Below, one piece after another: positions 44,730 to 52,661 of a stretch of DNA of 64,000 nt. The DNA comes from Flavobacterium sp. HBTb2-11-1 (GTDB lineage Bacteria; Bacteroidota; Bacteroidia; Flavobacteriales; Flavobacteriaceae): contig NZ_WUMO01000002.1 in NCBI RefSeq assembly GCF_009826975.1, forward strand, positions 124,001 through 188,000. The letters run 5' to 3'. The position numbers and the translations under genes were made by a program. How positions within the stretch are numbered: the stretch's first letter is position 1; every line of letters begins with the position of its first letter. The notes beneath the pieces are model-generated. The model was not told the origin of the DNA and did not search any database. It saw only the letters and a list, made by a program, of their open reading frames with translations.

Positions 44730-47066
44730 TTATCCTACGACATCTAATTTAGCAAATCTTAACAACAATTTCTTAATTCCGCCTACTTCAAATTTAATTT
44801 CTGCTTTTCGGTCTGCACCTGCTCCTTCAAGATTAATTACTTCACCTTTTCCAAAACGTTCGTGCATTACAATATTTCCAACGGTAAGCTTACTATCAAA
44901 TAAATTCGAATTGCCATTACTTGGTGCATTTCCAGAAACAGGTTTTAATTTACGAATATTTAAATCTGGTTTAGGCTCATTTTTAGTAATATGAGCAGGA
45001 GGAGTTCCTCCAACCGGTTTGCTTAGTCTTAGTTTTGATTTATCGACGTCTCCAAAAATATCACCATCAATTGGCGATTTATAACGGTAATTTGTTTCGG
45101 CAGGTGTCAAATACTCTAAATATTGCCCATCAATCTCTTCAATAAAACGAGATGGTTCACTGTCTGTCAGTTTTCCCCAACGGTAACGAGATTGCGCATA
45201 GGTTAAATAAGCCTGATGTTCTGCACGAGTTAAGGCCACATAAAACAATCGACGCTCTTCTTCTAGTTCACTTCTAGTGCTCATACTCATAGCACTTGGA
45301 AACAAATCTTCTTCCATTCCCACCACAAAAACGTGAGGAAACTCTAATCCTTTTGCCAAGTGAATAGTCATTAAAGCTACACGATCCTCGTCATTTGTAT
45401 CTTTATCCAAATCTGTTGCCAAAGCCACATCTTCCATAAATTCAGAAAGTGCGCCTCTTGCCCCATCAATTTCTCTTTGTCCCTCAGTAAAATCTTTAAT
45501 ACCGTTTAATAGCTCTTCGATATTCTGAATTTTTGCCATTCCTTCAGGAGTAGCGTCTTTCTTCAATTCCTGAACTAATCCTGTCTTTTTAGCGACGTGA
45601 TCTGTCAAATAAAAAGCATCCTGATTCTGATCGATAACCTGAAAACTCTGAATCATCGTCACAAAATCTTTCAGTTTATTCTTTGTACCCGCATTCAGTT
45701 TCAAATCGATTTTATCGATATTCACCATCACTTCCCAAATCGAACGTTTGTAATGATTGGCAGCAATAGTCAATTTTTCAATAGTGGTATCTCCAATTCC
45801 ACGAGCTGGATAATTAATAACACGAATCAAAGCCTCTTCGTCCTTAGGATTTAGAACCAAACGCAAATAGCATAAAACGTCTTTAATTTCCTTGCGCTGG
45901 TAGAATGATAATCCTCCATAAATTCTATACGGAATGTCGCGCTTTCTCAACGCATCCTCCATGGCACGCGATTGCGCATTGGTACGATACAAAATCGCGA
46001 ATGAACCATTATGCAATTGATGTTGCATTTTCTGTTCAAAAATAGTGCTGGCTACAAAACGACCTTCTTCTGCGTCTGTCAAGCTCCTATGAACCTTAAT
46101 TTTTGGTCCAAATTCGTTTGCTGTCCAAACCACTTTATCCAGTTTCGTTTTGTTGTGATCCATAACCGTATTGGCAGCTTCCACAATATTTCTTGTAGAA
46201 CGATAATTTTGCTCCAGACGAAACATCACTACACCTTCGTAATCTTTCTGGAAGTTTAGAATGTTATTGATATTCGCACCACGGAAAGCATAAATACTCT
46301 GTGCATCATCTCCAACCACACAAATATTCTGAAACTTATCAGACAAAGCTCTAACAATCAAATACTGAGAGTGATTTGTATCTTGGTACTCATCAACCAG
46401 AATATAACGGAAACGATTTTGATATTTTGCTAAAACCTCTGGGAAACGGGTCAATAATTCGTTGGTTTTCAATAACAAATCATCAAAATCCATTGCACCG
46501 GCTTTGAAACAGCGCTCCACATACTGCTGATAAATTTCTCCCAATCGAGGTTTTTTAGACATCGCATCTGCTTCCTGCAATTCAGGATTATTGAAGTACG
46601 CTTTTACTGTAATCAGGCTGTTTTTGTAACTTGATATACGTCCTAAAACTTGTTTTGGTTTATAAATATCACGATCCAACTGCATTTCTTTGATAATCGA
46701 AGAAATCAATCGCGCCGAATCCTGAGAATCGTAAATGGTAAAATTGGAAGGATATCCCAAAAGTTCTGATTCTGCACGAAGAATACGCGCAAATATAGAG
46801 TGAAACGTTCCCATCCAAAGATTTTTAGCCTCAGATGCTCCCACAATATCTGCAATTCTATGCTTCATTTCTCTTGCCGCTTTGTTGGTAAAAGTAAGCG
46901 ACAAAATATTGAATGCATCAATTCCCTGATACATCAAATAAGCAATTCTAATTGTTAAAACACGGGTTTTTCCCGAACCTGCACCAGCAATAATAATCAT
47001 TGGCCCGTCTTTCTTTAAAACAGGCGCTCTCTGCGCTTCGTTGAGCTGGTCAATATATTTCTGCAT
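44730..47066 (-). CDS. UvrD/PcrA-type ATP-dependent DNA helicase
   Basis: This 778-residue superfamily 1A helicase unwinds DNA 3' to 5' in repair and replication. Motif I is AGAGSGKTRVL (about 27-37), Ia is LTFTNKAAREMK, II is VDEYQDTN, III is VGDDAQSIYAFRGA, IV is QNYRST, V is TIHLAKGLEFPHVFVVGME and VI is EERRLFYVALTRA. The C-terminal tail (about 720-778) forms a Tudor-like module with VMHERFGKGEVI, as in PcrA. It is preceded by a repeat-bearing intergenic stretch. Confidence 0.95.
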   Translation of the reverse strand: MQKYIDQLNEAQRAPVLKKDGPMIIIAGAGSGKTRVLTIRIAYLMYQGIDAFNILSLTFTNKAAREMKHRIADIVGASEAKNLWMGTFHSIFARILRAESELLGYPSNFTIYDSQDSARLISSIIKEMQLDRDIYKPKQVLGRISSYKNSLITVKAYFNNPELQEADAMSKKPRLGEIYQQYVERCFKAGAMDFDDLLLKTNELLTRFPEVLAKYQNRFRYILVDEYQDTNHSQYLIVRALSDKFQNICVVGDDAQSIYAFRGANINNILNFQKDYEGVVMFRLEQNYRSTRNIVEAANTVMDHNKTKLDKVVWTANEFGPKIKVHRSLTDAEEGRFVASTIFEQKMQHQLHNGSFAILYRTNAQSRAMEDALRKRDIPYRIYGGLSFYQRKEIKDVLCYLRLVLNPKDEEALIRVINYPARGIGDTTIEKLTIAANHYKRSIWEVMVNIDKIDLKLNAGTKNKLKDFVTMIQSFQVIDQNQDAFYLTDHVAKKTGLVQELKKDATPEGMAKIQNIEELLNGIKDFTEGQREIDGARGALSEFMEDVALATDLDKDTNDEDRVALMTIHLAKGLEFPHVFVVGMEEDLFPSAMSMSTRSELEEERRLFYVALTRAEHQAYLTYAQSRYRWGKLTDSEPSRFIEEIDGQYLEYLTPAETNYRYKSPIDGDIFGDVDKSKLRLSKPVGGTPPAHITKNEPKPDLNIRKLKPVSGNAPSNGNSNLFDSKLTVGNIVMHERFGKGEVINLEGAGADRKAEIKFEVGGIKKLLLRFAKLDVVG

Positions 47067-47116
47067 GTAATTTTCTCCTTTTAGGCAAAAATAAGAATTA
47101 ATACTTTAAATAGCTA

Positions 47117-47137
47117 CTAAGATACTGAGGTTCTAAG
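47117..47137 (+). repeat. Left 21-bp inverted repeat flanking the toxin-antitoxin pair
   Basis: Its core ACTGAGGTTCTAAG matches, as reverse complement with one mismatch, the element at 47989-48009. Further TGCTAAG units adjoin both copies. Confidence 0.65.
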
Positions 47138-47169
47138 ATGCTAAGTTTTTTGTTTTTTTGAAGCCAAAC

Positions 47170-47275
47170 AAAAGGCATTTTTTCAGTCATGGTTTCCCGC
47201 TTTCGGCTATATCTCTCCGCTCCGCTACGAGGATACCACCTCAATCGGGACTAGAAACAAAGAAAAGGCATCTTA
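47170..47275. repeat. GC-richer repeat-like element
   Basis: A segment beginning AAAAGGCATTTTTTCAG and ending AAAAGGCATCTT encloses a GC-richer centre. TTTCCCGCTTTCGG on one side and AATCGGGACTAGAAAC on the other form complementary ends (CCCG/CGGG), with CTCCGCTCCGC in the middle. It does not encode a protein of useful length. It may be a dispersed non-coding repeat or the remnant of an insertion. Confidence 0.45.
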
Positions 47276-47282
47276 AAAACAT

Positions 47283-47313
47283 TTTGAAAGAAAAATCTTA
47301 AATATTATATTTG
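47283..47313 (+). promoter_or_regulatory. Promoter of the toxin gene
   Basis: TTTG (47283-47286), a 19-base spacer and TATATTTG (47306-47313) match the Bacteroidota consensus fully. The ATG follows 20 bases later. Confidence 0.7.
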
Positions 47314-47333
47314 TAAAAACTTCATGGAAAATA

Positions 47334-47621
47334 ATGATTGTAAAACTAACGGAAATCGCCGAAAAAACATATTCCTCTATTATTGATAGATTCAGTGATT
47401 CAAAAGCAAAAATTTTCTCAGAAAAAACTATCTCAACTATAGAAATGATTATTCAAAATAATGAGATTGGTTCTAGATATAAAAAAACTTGTTATCGAAA
47501 ATTCTTGTTATCAAACCAAGTATATATTTTCTACAAAATTGAAAATCAAATTTTATACATCATTTTGTTTTGGGACAACAAGAGAAATCCTGTCGATTTA
47601 GATATTATACTTAGCTCTTAA
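47334..47621 (+). CDS. RelE/ParE superfamily toxin-like protein
   Basis: This 95-residue basic protein has two N-terminal helices (about 8-46, AEKTYSSIIDRFSDSKAKIFSEKTI) and then a beta-sheet (YRKFLLSNQVYIFYKIENQILYIILFWDNKRNP). The last strand, with FWDNKRNP, is typical of the ParE/RelE fold. Such toxins inhibit gyrase or cut ribosome-bound mRNA; which applies cannot be told. It has its own consensus promoter. Its last 24 bases overlap the end of the antitoxin-like gene on the other strand. Confidence 0.75.
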   Translation: MIVKLTEIAEKTYSSIIDRFSDSKAKIFSEKTISTIEMIIQNNEIGSRYKKTCYRKFLLSNQVYIFYKIENQILYIILFWDNKRNPVDLDIILSS

Positions 47622-47897
47622 TCTCTCTTTAAAATCATCAAAATCAATAGTTCTACCCGCTCTTATATCTTCCTCACCTTTCTTTAATTCTTCGATTAAC
47701 AGTTCTTCTGGAAACAATAATTTAGTTATCAACTTCACTTCCTGATGTGTGAATGTTTTTGATTTTAACTTCCTGTAATATGTAGCATGCTTTAAGCCCA
47801 ATTTCTGCATAAAAAATTCAGCTTTATAATACGATTTATTAATTAGTTCAGGTAAGCTATCAATGTATTTCTCGTAATTTTCGACTATTTCTATCAT
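47598..47897 (-). CDS. Putative antitoxin with helix-turn-helix and toxin-binding tail
   Basis: This 99-residue acidic protein has an N-terminal helical part with a helix-turn-helix-like stretch (about 25-62, FFMQKLGLKHATYYRKLKSKTFTHQEV). The C-terminal tail GEEDIRAGRTIDFDDFKERLRAKYNI is of the kind by which antitoxins embrace RelE/ParE toxins. It is convergent with the toxin-like gene, with the two 3' ends overlapping, instead of the usual same-strand operon. A TATTTTTG box on the minus strand lies upstream. Confidence 0.72.
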   Translation of the reverse strand: MIEIVENYEKYIDSLPELINKSYYKAEFFMQKLGLKHATYYRKLKSKTFTHQEVKLITKLLFPEELLIEELKKGEEDIRAGRTIDFDDFKERLRAKYNI

Positions 47898-47928
47898 TAT
47901 ATATAATTCTAATTCTCAAATAATGATA

Positions 47929-47961
47929 CAAAAATAATCATTTTATAACTACAAAAGACAA
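47929..47961 (-). promoter_or_regulatory. Candidate promoter of the antitoxin-like gene
   Basis: On the minus strand TTG (47959-47961) and TATTTTTG (47929-47936) are 22 bases apart. The -7 box ends 31 bases before the ATG. Confidence 0.45.
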
Positions 47962-47988
47962 CTTCAACCATAATTTAAAAAAAGAAAA

Positions 47989-48009
47989 CTTAGAACCTTA
48001 GTATCTTAG
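47989..48009 (-). repeat. Right 21-bp inverted repeat flanking the toxin-antitoxin pair
   Basis: It is the reverse complement of 47117-47137 with one mismatch (core CTTAGAACCTTAGT). The two copies lie 851 bp apart. Confidence 0.65.
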
Positions 48010-48021
48010 CAACTTAGCATC

Positions 48022-48789
48022 TCATTTAAAAAACACATCGTAAGCAAATCGAATCAATGTTCCCACAACCACAATCAAAAAGAAAATTCTAATAAATCCG
48101 TTGCCTTTATTTATCGCTAATTTTGCTCCAAGCCAACCGCCAAGTCCGTTGCTAATTGCCATTGGAATAGCGATTGCCCAAATGATTTTTCCTTTCATCA
48201 TAAACAAACAAATCGAACCGAAATTGGTTGCCAGATTTACCATTTTAGCATTCGCGGAAGCGTGAAGAAAATCGAAACCTAGAAGTGCAATAAAAGCGAC
48301 AACAAAAAAACTTCCTGTTCCTGGACCAATAAATCCGTCATAAAATCCAACAATGATACTAATAACAACTGCATACATAATTTGAGTTACTGCAGAATGA
48401 TCTTTTGCAACATGTTGTCCGAAATTTTTCTTTGCATACGTATATACAAACAGCAGAGACAAAACCACCAATAAAAGCGGCTTCATAAAATCATTGCTTA
48501 CTAAGGTCAAAATCGTAGAACCTAAAAATGCAGAAGGAACGGCCAGACACATCATTATAATTAGCAATTTCCATTGAATAACTACTTTCTTTAAGTATTG
48601 AAAAGCAGCAAAAGCAGTTCCGCTAAAAGCTGGAATTTTTAAAGTCCCAATAACAGTCGAAACAGGAAGATTTGGCAATAAAATTAGTCCCATTGGCGTC
48701 TGGATTAATCCGCCGCCGCCAACAATTGCATCAATAAAACCAGCCGCAAAAGCCGCTAGACAAAGAAAAAGTATTATGTATGAATCCAT
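48022..48789 (-). CDS. TauE/SafE family permease
   Basis: This 255-residue protein has seven to eight membrane segments. The N-terminal repeat contains AAGFIDAIVGGGGLIQTPMGLIL and the second repeat contains VGFYDGFIGPGTGSFFVV, the paired G-rich signatures of the family. These permeases move sulfite, sulfoacetate or other organic anions; the substrate is not evident here. Nothing nearby indicates a sulfonate pathway. Confidence 0.92.
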   Translation of the reverse strand: MDSYIILFLCLAAFAAGFIDAIVGGGGLIQTPMGLILLPNLPVSTVIGTLKIPAFSGTAFAAFQYLKKVVIQWKLLIIMMCLAVPSAFLGSTILTLVSNDFMKPLLLVVLSLLFVYTYAKKNFGQHVAKDHSAVTQIMYAVVISIIVGFYDGFIGPGTGSFFVVAFIALLGFDFLHASANAKMVNLATNFGSICLFMMKGKIIWAIAIPMAISNGLGGWLGAKLAINKGNGFIRIFFLIVVVGTLIRFAYDVFFK

Positions 48790-48867
48790 TAAAAAGATAT
48801 TTCAGTCTCAGTAAAAACAAGTTGCTAAAGTACGTCTTCCTTTTTGTTTATTACTATAAATTTAAAG

Positions 48868-48896
48868 TTGATTTTTGATCAAAAAGTATATTTTTG
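48868..48896 (+). promoter_or_regulatory. Promoter of the gene at 48913
   Basis: TTG (48868-48870), an 18-base spacer and TATTTTTG (48889-48896) match the Bacteroidota consensus. The ATG at 48913 follows 16 bases later. Confidence 0.6.
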
Positions 48897-48912
48897 CTTA
48901 AAAATTATTCCA

Positions 48913-49437
48913 ATGGATTTCAACAAAATTATAGAACTTGCGAGTTATACTTTACCAGCCTTAGTTACAGGAGTTGTAGCGTATCGTTTCTTTGAATTAC
49001 ACATTAAAAACAATGACAGAAAGCGTACTTTTTTATTAAACAAGCAAGCACACAAAGAATCTCTTCCTGTGCGCTTACAAGCATACGAGCGTATGACTTT
49101 GTTTTTAGAACGTATTAACTTGACAAAATTGTTAATTAGACTTTCTCCTATTTCTCAGAATAAACACGATTACGAAAATTACGTAATTGACCAAATCGAA
49201 CAGGAATTTGAGCACAATCTAACACAGCAGATTTATATGTCTGAAGAATGCTGGACTATCATTACAACTGCCAAAAATGCAACAATCCAAATGATTCGTA
49301 AAGCAGCTATGAGCGATAAAGTGGAAAATGCTGATAAACTTCGTGAAGTAATCTTAAATGATTTATTAGAAAAACAATCGCCAAGTAATGCTGCTTTGAG
49401 TTTTATTAAATCTGAGGTTGCTGAACTTTGGTATTAA
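48913..49437 (+). CDS. Membrane-anchored protein of unknown function
   Basis: This 174-residue protein has one N-terminal membrane helix (about 9-27, YTLPALVTGVVAYRFFEL) followed by a helical cytosolic domain rich in charged residues (LLNKQAHKESLPVRLQAYERMTLFLERI). I do not recognise the family by function, although the pattern is common in Flavobacterium. The frame extends to 48844, but that start lies upstream of the promoter, so 48913 is chosen. Confidence 0.75.
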   Translation: MDFNKIIELASYTLPALVTGVVAYRFFELHIKNNDRKRTFLLNKQAHKESLPVRLQAYERMTLFLERINLTKLLIRLSPISQNKHDYENYVIDQIEQEFEHNLTQQIYMSEECWTIITTAKNATIQMIRKAAMSDKVENADKLREVILNDLLEKQSPSNAALSFIKSEVAELWY

Positions 49438-49445
49438 ATAAATAT

Positions 49446-49513
49446 TGCAGATTTTAGATTGTAGATTTTAGAGTTCAGATTTAAAACATTCAATCTAAAA
49501 TCTAAAATCTGCA
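49446..49513. repeat. 15-bp inverted repeat (TGCAGATTTTAG)
   Basis: A perfect match of 49446-49460 with 49499-49513, plus extra AGATTTTAGA units, lies between convergent genes. A related AGATTTTAGAATGTAGATTT stretch lies at 25631-25650. It probably serves as a terminator. Confidence 0.6.
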
Positions 49514-49523
49514 TTCTAAAATA

Positions 49524-50432
49524 TCAAATCAGAATCTTATTATCACTCATAACTTCCGATTTATTCTGAGCATATTCATAACCTTGCTCCCACCATTCTT
49601 TCATTACTTCTTTATTAAAAATCAAGGCATTATCAGTTAATTTTATCGGAGTATAATATAAGTTTAATTTCACATTCTTATTGTTTGCCATAAGTTTTCC
49701 TATAGCAATATCATGTTTTTCAACTTGATCTAAAGCAATTCGGAACAAATCGATCATTAATGAAAACGGATTTTTTCCAATTACTGTTTTCGTCGTATTA
49801 ACCTCTGTTTCAAGCACAATAACATCTATTTCTGTAGCTCCTCTGTTAATTGCCTCACGAATTGGCACTAAACTCGAAAATCCTCCGTCGCCATATTCAC
49901 AGTTGTTTTTTTCGACCAAACTCATAAAAGGAACATAATTGCTGGATATCCATGACCATTCGCAAAACTCTTCGTAAGTACAGTCTTTTACCGATTTATA
50001 TTCTGATTCGTTTTTAGTGAAATTGGTAACTGTAACGATAACATCAGTTTTTAGTTTTTTGAGTTTATTAAAATCAGAAAGAGAAAAATTATTCTGAATA
50101 TACTTTTTCAGCCCTTTGCTTTCGCCAAAAGTACGTTTTCCTTTAAAGAATTGACGTAATACATTAAAGTGATTAATAGTCACAATATCAACGCCATCTT
50201 TAGTTTTTACCACAAATGGACAAATATTAAAAATACTCGACATGGTAACATTGGTATAAACAGAATGGATTTTTTTAATATGACCTAGAGCCAAATGCGG
50301 AATCAGCAAACTTCCTGTTGAAGTCCCTATAAACAAATCGTATTCGTGTTTTTTTTCTTCTATTAAATATTGGGCAACACCGCCAGCAAATGCGCCTTTA
50401 CTGCCACCACCTGAAATAACCAATGCTCTCAT
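49524..50432 (-). CDS. Patatin-like phospholipase
   Basis: This 302-residue patatin-fold lipid acyl hydrolase has the oxyanion-hole motif SGGGSKGAFAGG (about 7-18). The nucleophile is Ser38 in GTSTGS, and the second catalytic residue is Asp182 in EYGDGGFSSLVPI, completing the Ser-Asp dyad. It has no signal peptide or membrane helix, so it is probably cytosolic or peripheral. The neighbours do not point to a defence system, so a role in lipid turnover is more likely. Confidence 0.93.
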   Translation of the reverse strand: MRALVISGGGSKGAFAGGVAQYLIEEKKHEYDLFIGTSTGSLLIPHLALGHIKKIHSVYTNVTMSSIFNICPFVVKTKDGVDIVTINHFNVLRQFFKGKRTFGESKGLKKYIQNNFSLSDFNKLKKLKTDVIVTVTNFTKNESEYKSVKDCTYEEFCEWSWISSNYVPFMSLVEKNNCEYGDGGFSSLVPIREAINRGATEIDVIVLETEVNTTKTVIGKNPFSLMIDLFRIALDQVEKHDIAIGKLMANNKNVKLNLYYTPIKLTDNALIFNKEVMKEWWEQGYEYAQNKSEVMSDNKILI

Positions 50433-50493
50433 AAATTGTAATGTAATGTAGGTTTTGTTTTTTTGGGATATTTTTTTTGAGACTTGATAGAGG

Positions 50494-50574
50494 AAAGAAG
50501 CAAGAAGAAAGACATTTTTAACTTCTTTTCTAAGTCTCGCGTCTTGCTTTTATTATCTTTCTTCTTGCTTCTTT
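50494..50574. repeat. Perfect 19-bp inverted repeat (AAGAAGCAAGAAG family)
   Basis: Arms at 50494-50512 and 50556-50574 are exact complements of an AAGAAGCAAGAAGAAAG sequence, with GACTT/AAGTC units just outside and inside. A second member is at 58582-58646 before recG. It lies between two minus-strand genes. Confidence 0.7.
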
Positions 50575-50593
50575 TATCTATCCACTCTAATAT

Positions 50594-52654
50594 TTATTCA
50601 TTCAACAAACGATTCAATTGGAACTGTTCATCGGGTGTCAAATTAGGTAAAATTCTATTAAAAGAAGCACGCATTTCAGGATTTTTTAACAGAAGTCTTA
50701 TTGTATCTCTTCCAAATTTTGAAAACTGCCACATATGATGCGTTGTAGCGCCGACTAAATTACTCAAAACATGATCATTAATAATTTTAAAAGCGATCAG
50801 TTTTTCCAGAGCATTTTGTCTAGTTGTCGCTTCATATTTTGTTGATGAAAATGCAATCAGTTCATTTGCTAGAGAATCGGTATCGCTACTGTAATTTGGC
50901 GTTGACAAAGCAAGAGAAAGCCACAAAGTCCTTAAATTGTAATCGTTGAAGCCAATCCAATTTTTAGATTTATCCAAGTATTCTGTTCTATGATCTGGAA
51001 AGTTTCGCCACAGCCAATAAAGTGCTATTTCTTGTGTTTGATATGATCTATCATCCAAAAGCGTTTCATAATTTGCTCTAAAATCTTCAGGAATTTTACT
51101 TAGAGATCCAGCCAGATTTTGACGGACTCTGATGTTATTAGTCTGCAATGCCAAAAGCAGAAGAGCTTTTTTGTCTTCGTATTTTTCATTTTCCAATTGA
51201 TCGACAACGGCTTCTTTTACTGATTGATATACATCAGATTCTAAAGTAGATTTCAAAATATCTTTTTTCTCTGCAAAAGGTGTTTTTTTCAGTTTATCGA
51301 TTTCAAGCCGCTTTTGAATCGCTTTGTTTTTGCTCAATAATGCATTTGCAATCGGCGTATCAAAAGCAGTCGATTCCAGCCAAGTTTTCTGAAATTTCTC
51401 CAAATCAAAATCGGAAACTTTTTTAATTTCATCAAAGAAATTCTGTGTGTTTACAGTTTGATAAGCATATTTGTTCAGATAGCTTTTAATTGCTTTTTTG
51501 AACGCTTTATCGCCAATTGATTCGTGCAGAACAAACAATGCCCAAGCGCCTTTTTCGTAAAACGTAAGCGAACTTGCTTTCGCATTCAATACAGGAATTG
51601 TGTCCGTTCGAGACGCAAACTTTATTTGTTGCGCTGTGTCGTATAATTTAGAGTAAAAATAATTTTCTCCATAAATGTTTTTTTCTGCAAGTAGCGCAAA
51701 ATAAGTGGCAAAACCTTCTTGAAGCCAATGATGCGTGCTGCTTTCGGCGGTAATAAGATCTCCAAACCAATGATGCGCTAATTCATGAGCGTCTACATTC
51801 GTATAATTTCGATCACAAAAACCAGTTGAATCTACCACATAACGAGTTGCAAAAAGAGTCGAAGTTGTATTTTCCATTCCGGCATACAAAAAGTCTCTAA
51901 CTGGAATTTGTCTGTTGATTTTCCAAGGATATTTTACGCCGATTTCTTTCTCAAGGAAATCAAAAATGCGTTTTGAGTACCGATACGTTGGTTCAAAACG
52001 ATCTGCGTCTTTTGGTTCGTAATAATATTCTAAAGGTATTTTGCTTTTAGATTTAAATTCTCTTTTATCAAATTTTCCAATGGCCAACATCAATAAATAG
52101 GAACTCATTGGTTTTTCCATTTCAAACTGCCAATGATTCAGATTTCCATTTGCAGTTTTTGTTTTTAAAACTCCGTTAGCGACCACCTGATAATCTTTAT
52201 CATAAGAAATCCCTAAATTGAAAATCAATTTTTCATTTACATCGTCAAAACTCGGAAACCAATTGCTTGTATATCTGCCCTGCCCTTGTGTCCAGATTTG
52301 CACTTCATCATTTCCCATGTCAACAAAATAAAGCGCTTGTTTTGGTTTTGCTGTGTAATTGAATGTCAAATGATTTTGCCCTTTTTTAAACGGAAAAACC
52401 AATTTTAATTCTTTATTGGTATTAACAAACATAATTTCGTTTTCATTGACTTTTACATTCGAAAATGACATATTTTTAGCGTCAAGCGAAATTGTATCCG
52501 TATCCTGCAATACTTCAAATTGAAAATCGACAGCTCCAGAAATCAGTTTATCTTTTGGATTTATAGACAATTGCCCCGAAACCGATTTAAAATCAACGTA
52601 TTGCGTTCGCTGAGCAAATAGAAAACTGGTAAATAATAGAAAAATGTATTTCAT
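50594..52654 (-). CDS. M1 family zinc aminopeptidase
   Basis: This 686-residue exported enzyme has a signal peptide (about 1-14) and an N-terminal beta-saddle domain. The substrate-binding motif GMEN is at 259-262. The zinc site is H290-E291-L-A-H294 with E313 (HELAHHWFGD...EGFATYF). HEAT-like helical repeats run from about residue 480 to the end. It removes N-terminal residues from peptides, probably in the periplasm or at the surface. It is followed 7 bp upstream by the RAYT gene on the same strand. Confidence 0.94.
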   Translation of the reverse strand: MKYIFLLFTSFLFAQRTQYVDFKSVSGQLSINPKDKLISGAVDFQFEVLQDTDTISLDAKNMSFSNVKVNENEIMFVNTNKELKLVFPFKKGQNHLTFNYTAKPKQALYFVDMGNDEVQIWTQGQGRYTSNWFPSFDDVNEKLIFNLGISYDKDYQVVANGVLKTKTANGNLNHWQFEMEKPMSSYLLMLAIGKFDKREFKSKSKIPLEYYYEPKDADRFEPTYRYSKRIFDFLEKEIGVKYPWKINRQIPVRDFLYAGMENTTSTLFATRYVVDSTGFCDRNYTNVDAHELAHHWFGDLITAESSTHHWLQEGFATYFALLAEKNIYGENYFYSKLYDTAQQIKFASRTDTIPVLNAKASSLTFYEKGAWALFVLHESIGDKAFKKAIKSYLNKYAYQTVNTQNFFDEIKKVSDFDLEKFQKTWLESTAFDTPIANALLSKNKAIQKRLEIDKLKKTPFAEKKDILKSTLESDVYQSVKEAVVDQLENEKYEDKKALLLLALQTNNIRVRQNLAGSLSKIPEDFRANYETLLDDRSYQTQEIALYWLWRNFPDHRTEYLDKSKNWIGFNDYNLRTLWLSLALSTPNYSSDTDSLANELIAFSSTKYEATTRQNALEKLIAFKIINDHVLSNLVGATTHHMWQFSKFGRDTIRLLLKNPEMRASFNRILPNLTPDEQFQLNRLLNE

Positions 52655-52661
52655 TGAAAAT

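Noticed and set aside
44602..44994. Plus-strand open frame over the start of the repeat and the end of the UvrD-like gene
   Set aside because: It begins in dispersed repeats and continues antisense to the conserved helicase tail.
49524..50432. Patatin phospholipase as a CBASS-type defence effector
   Set aside because: No cyclic-nucleotide synthase gene or other defence gene is adjacent; the neighbours are ordinary genes.
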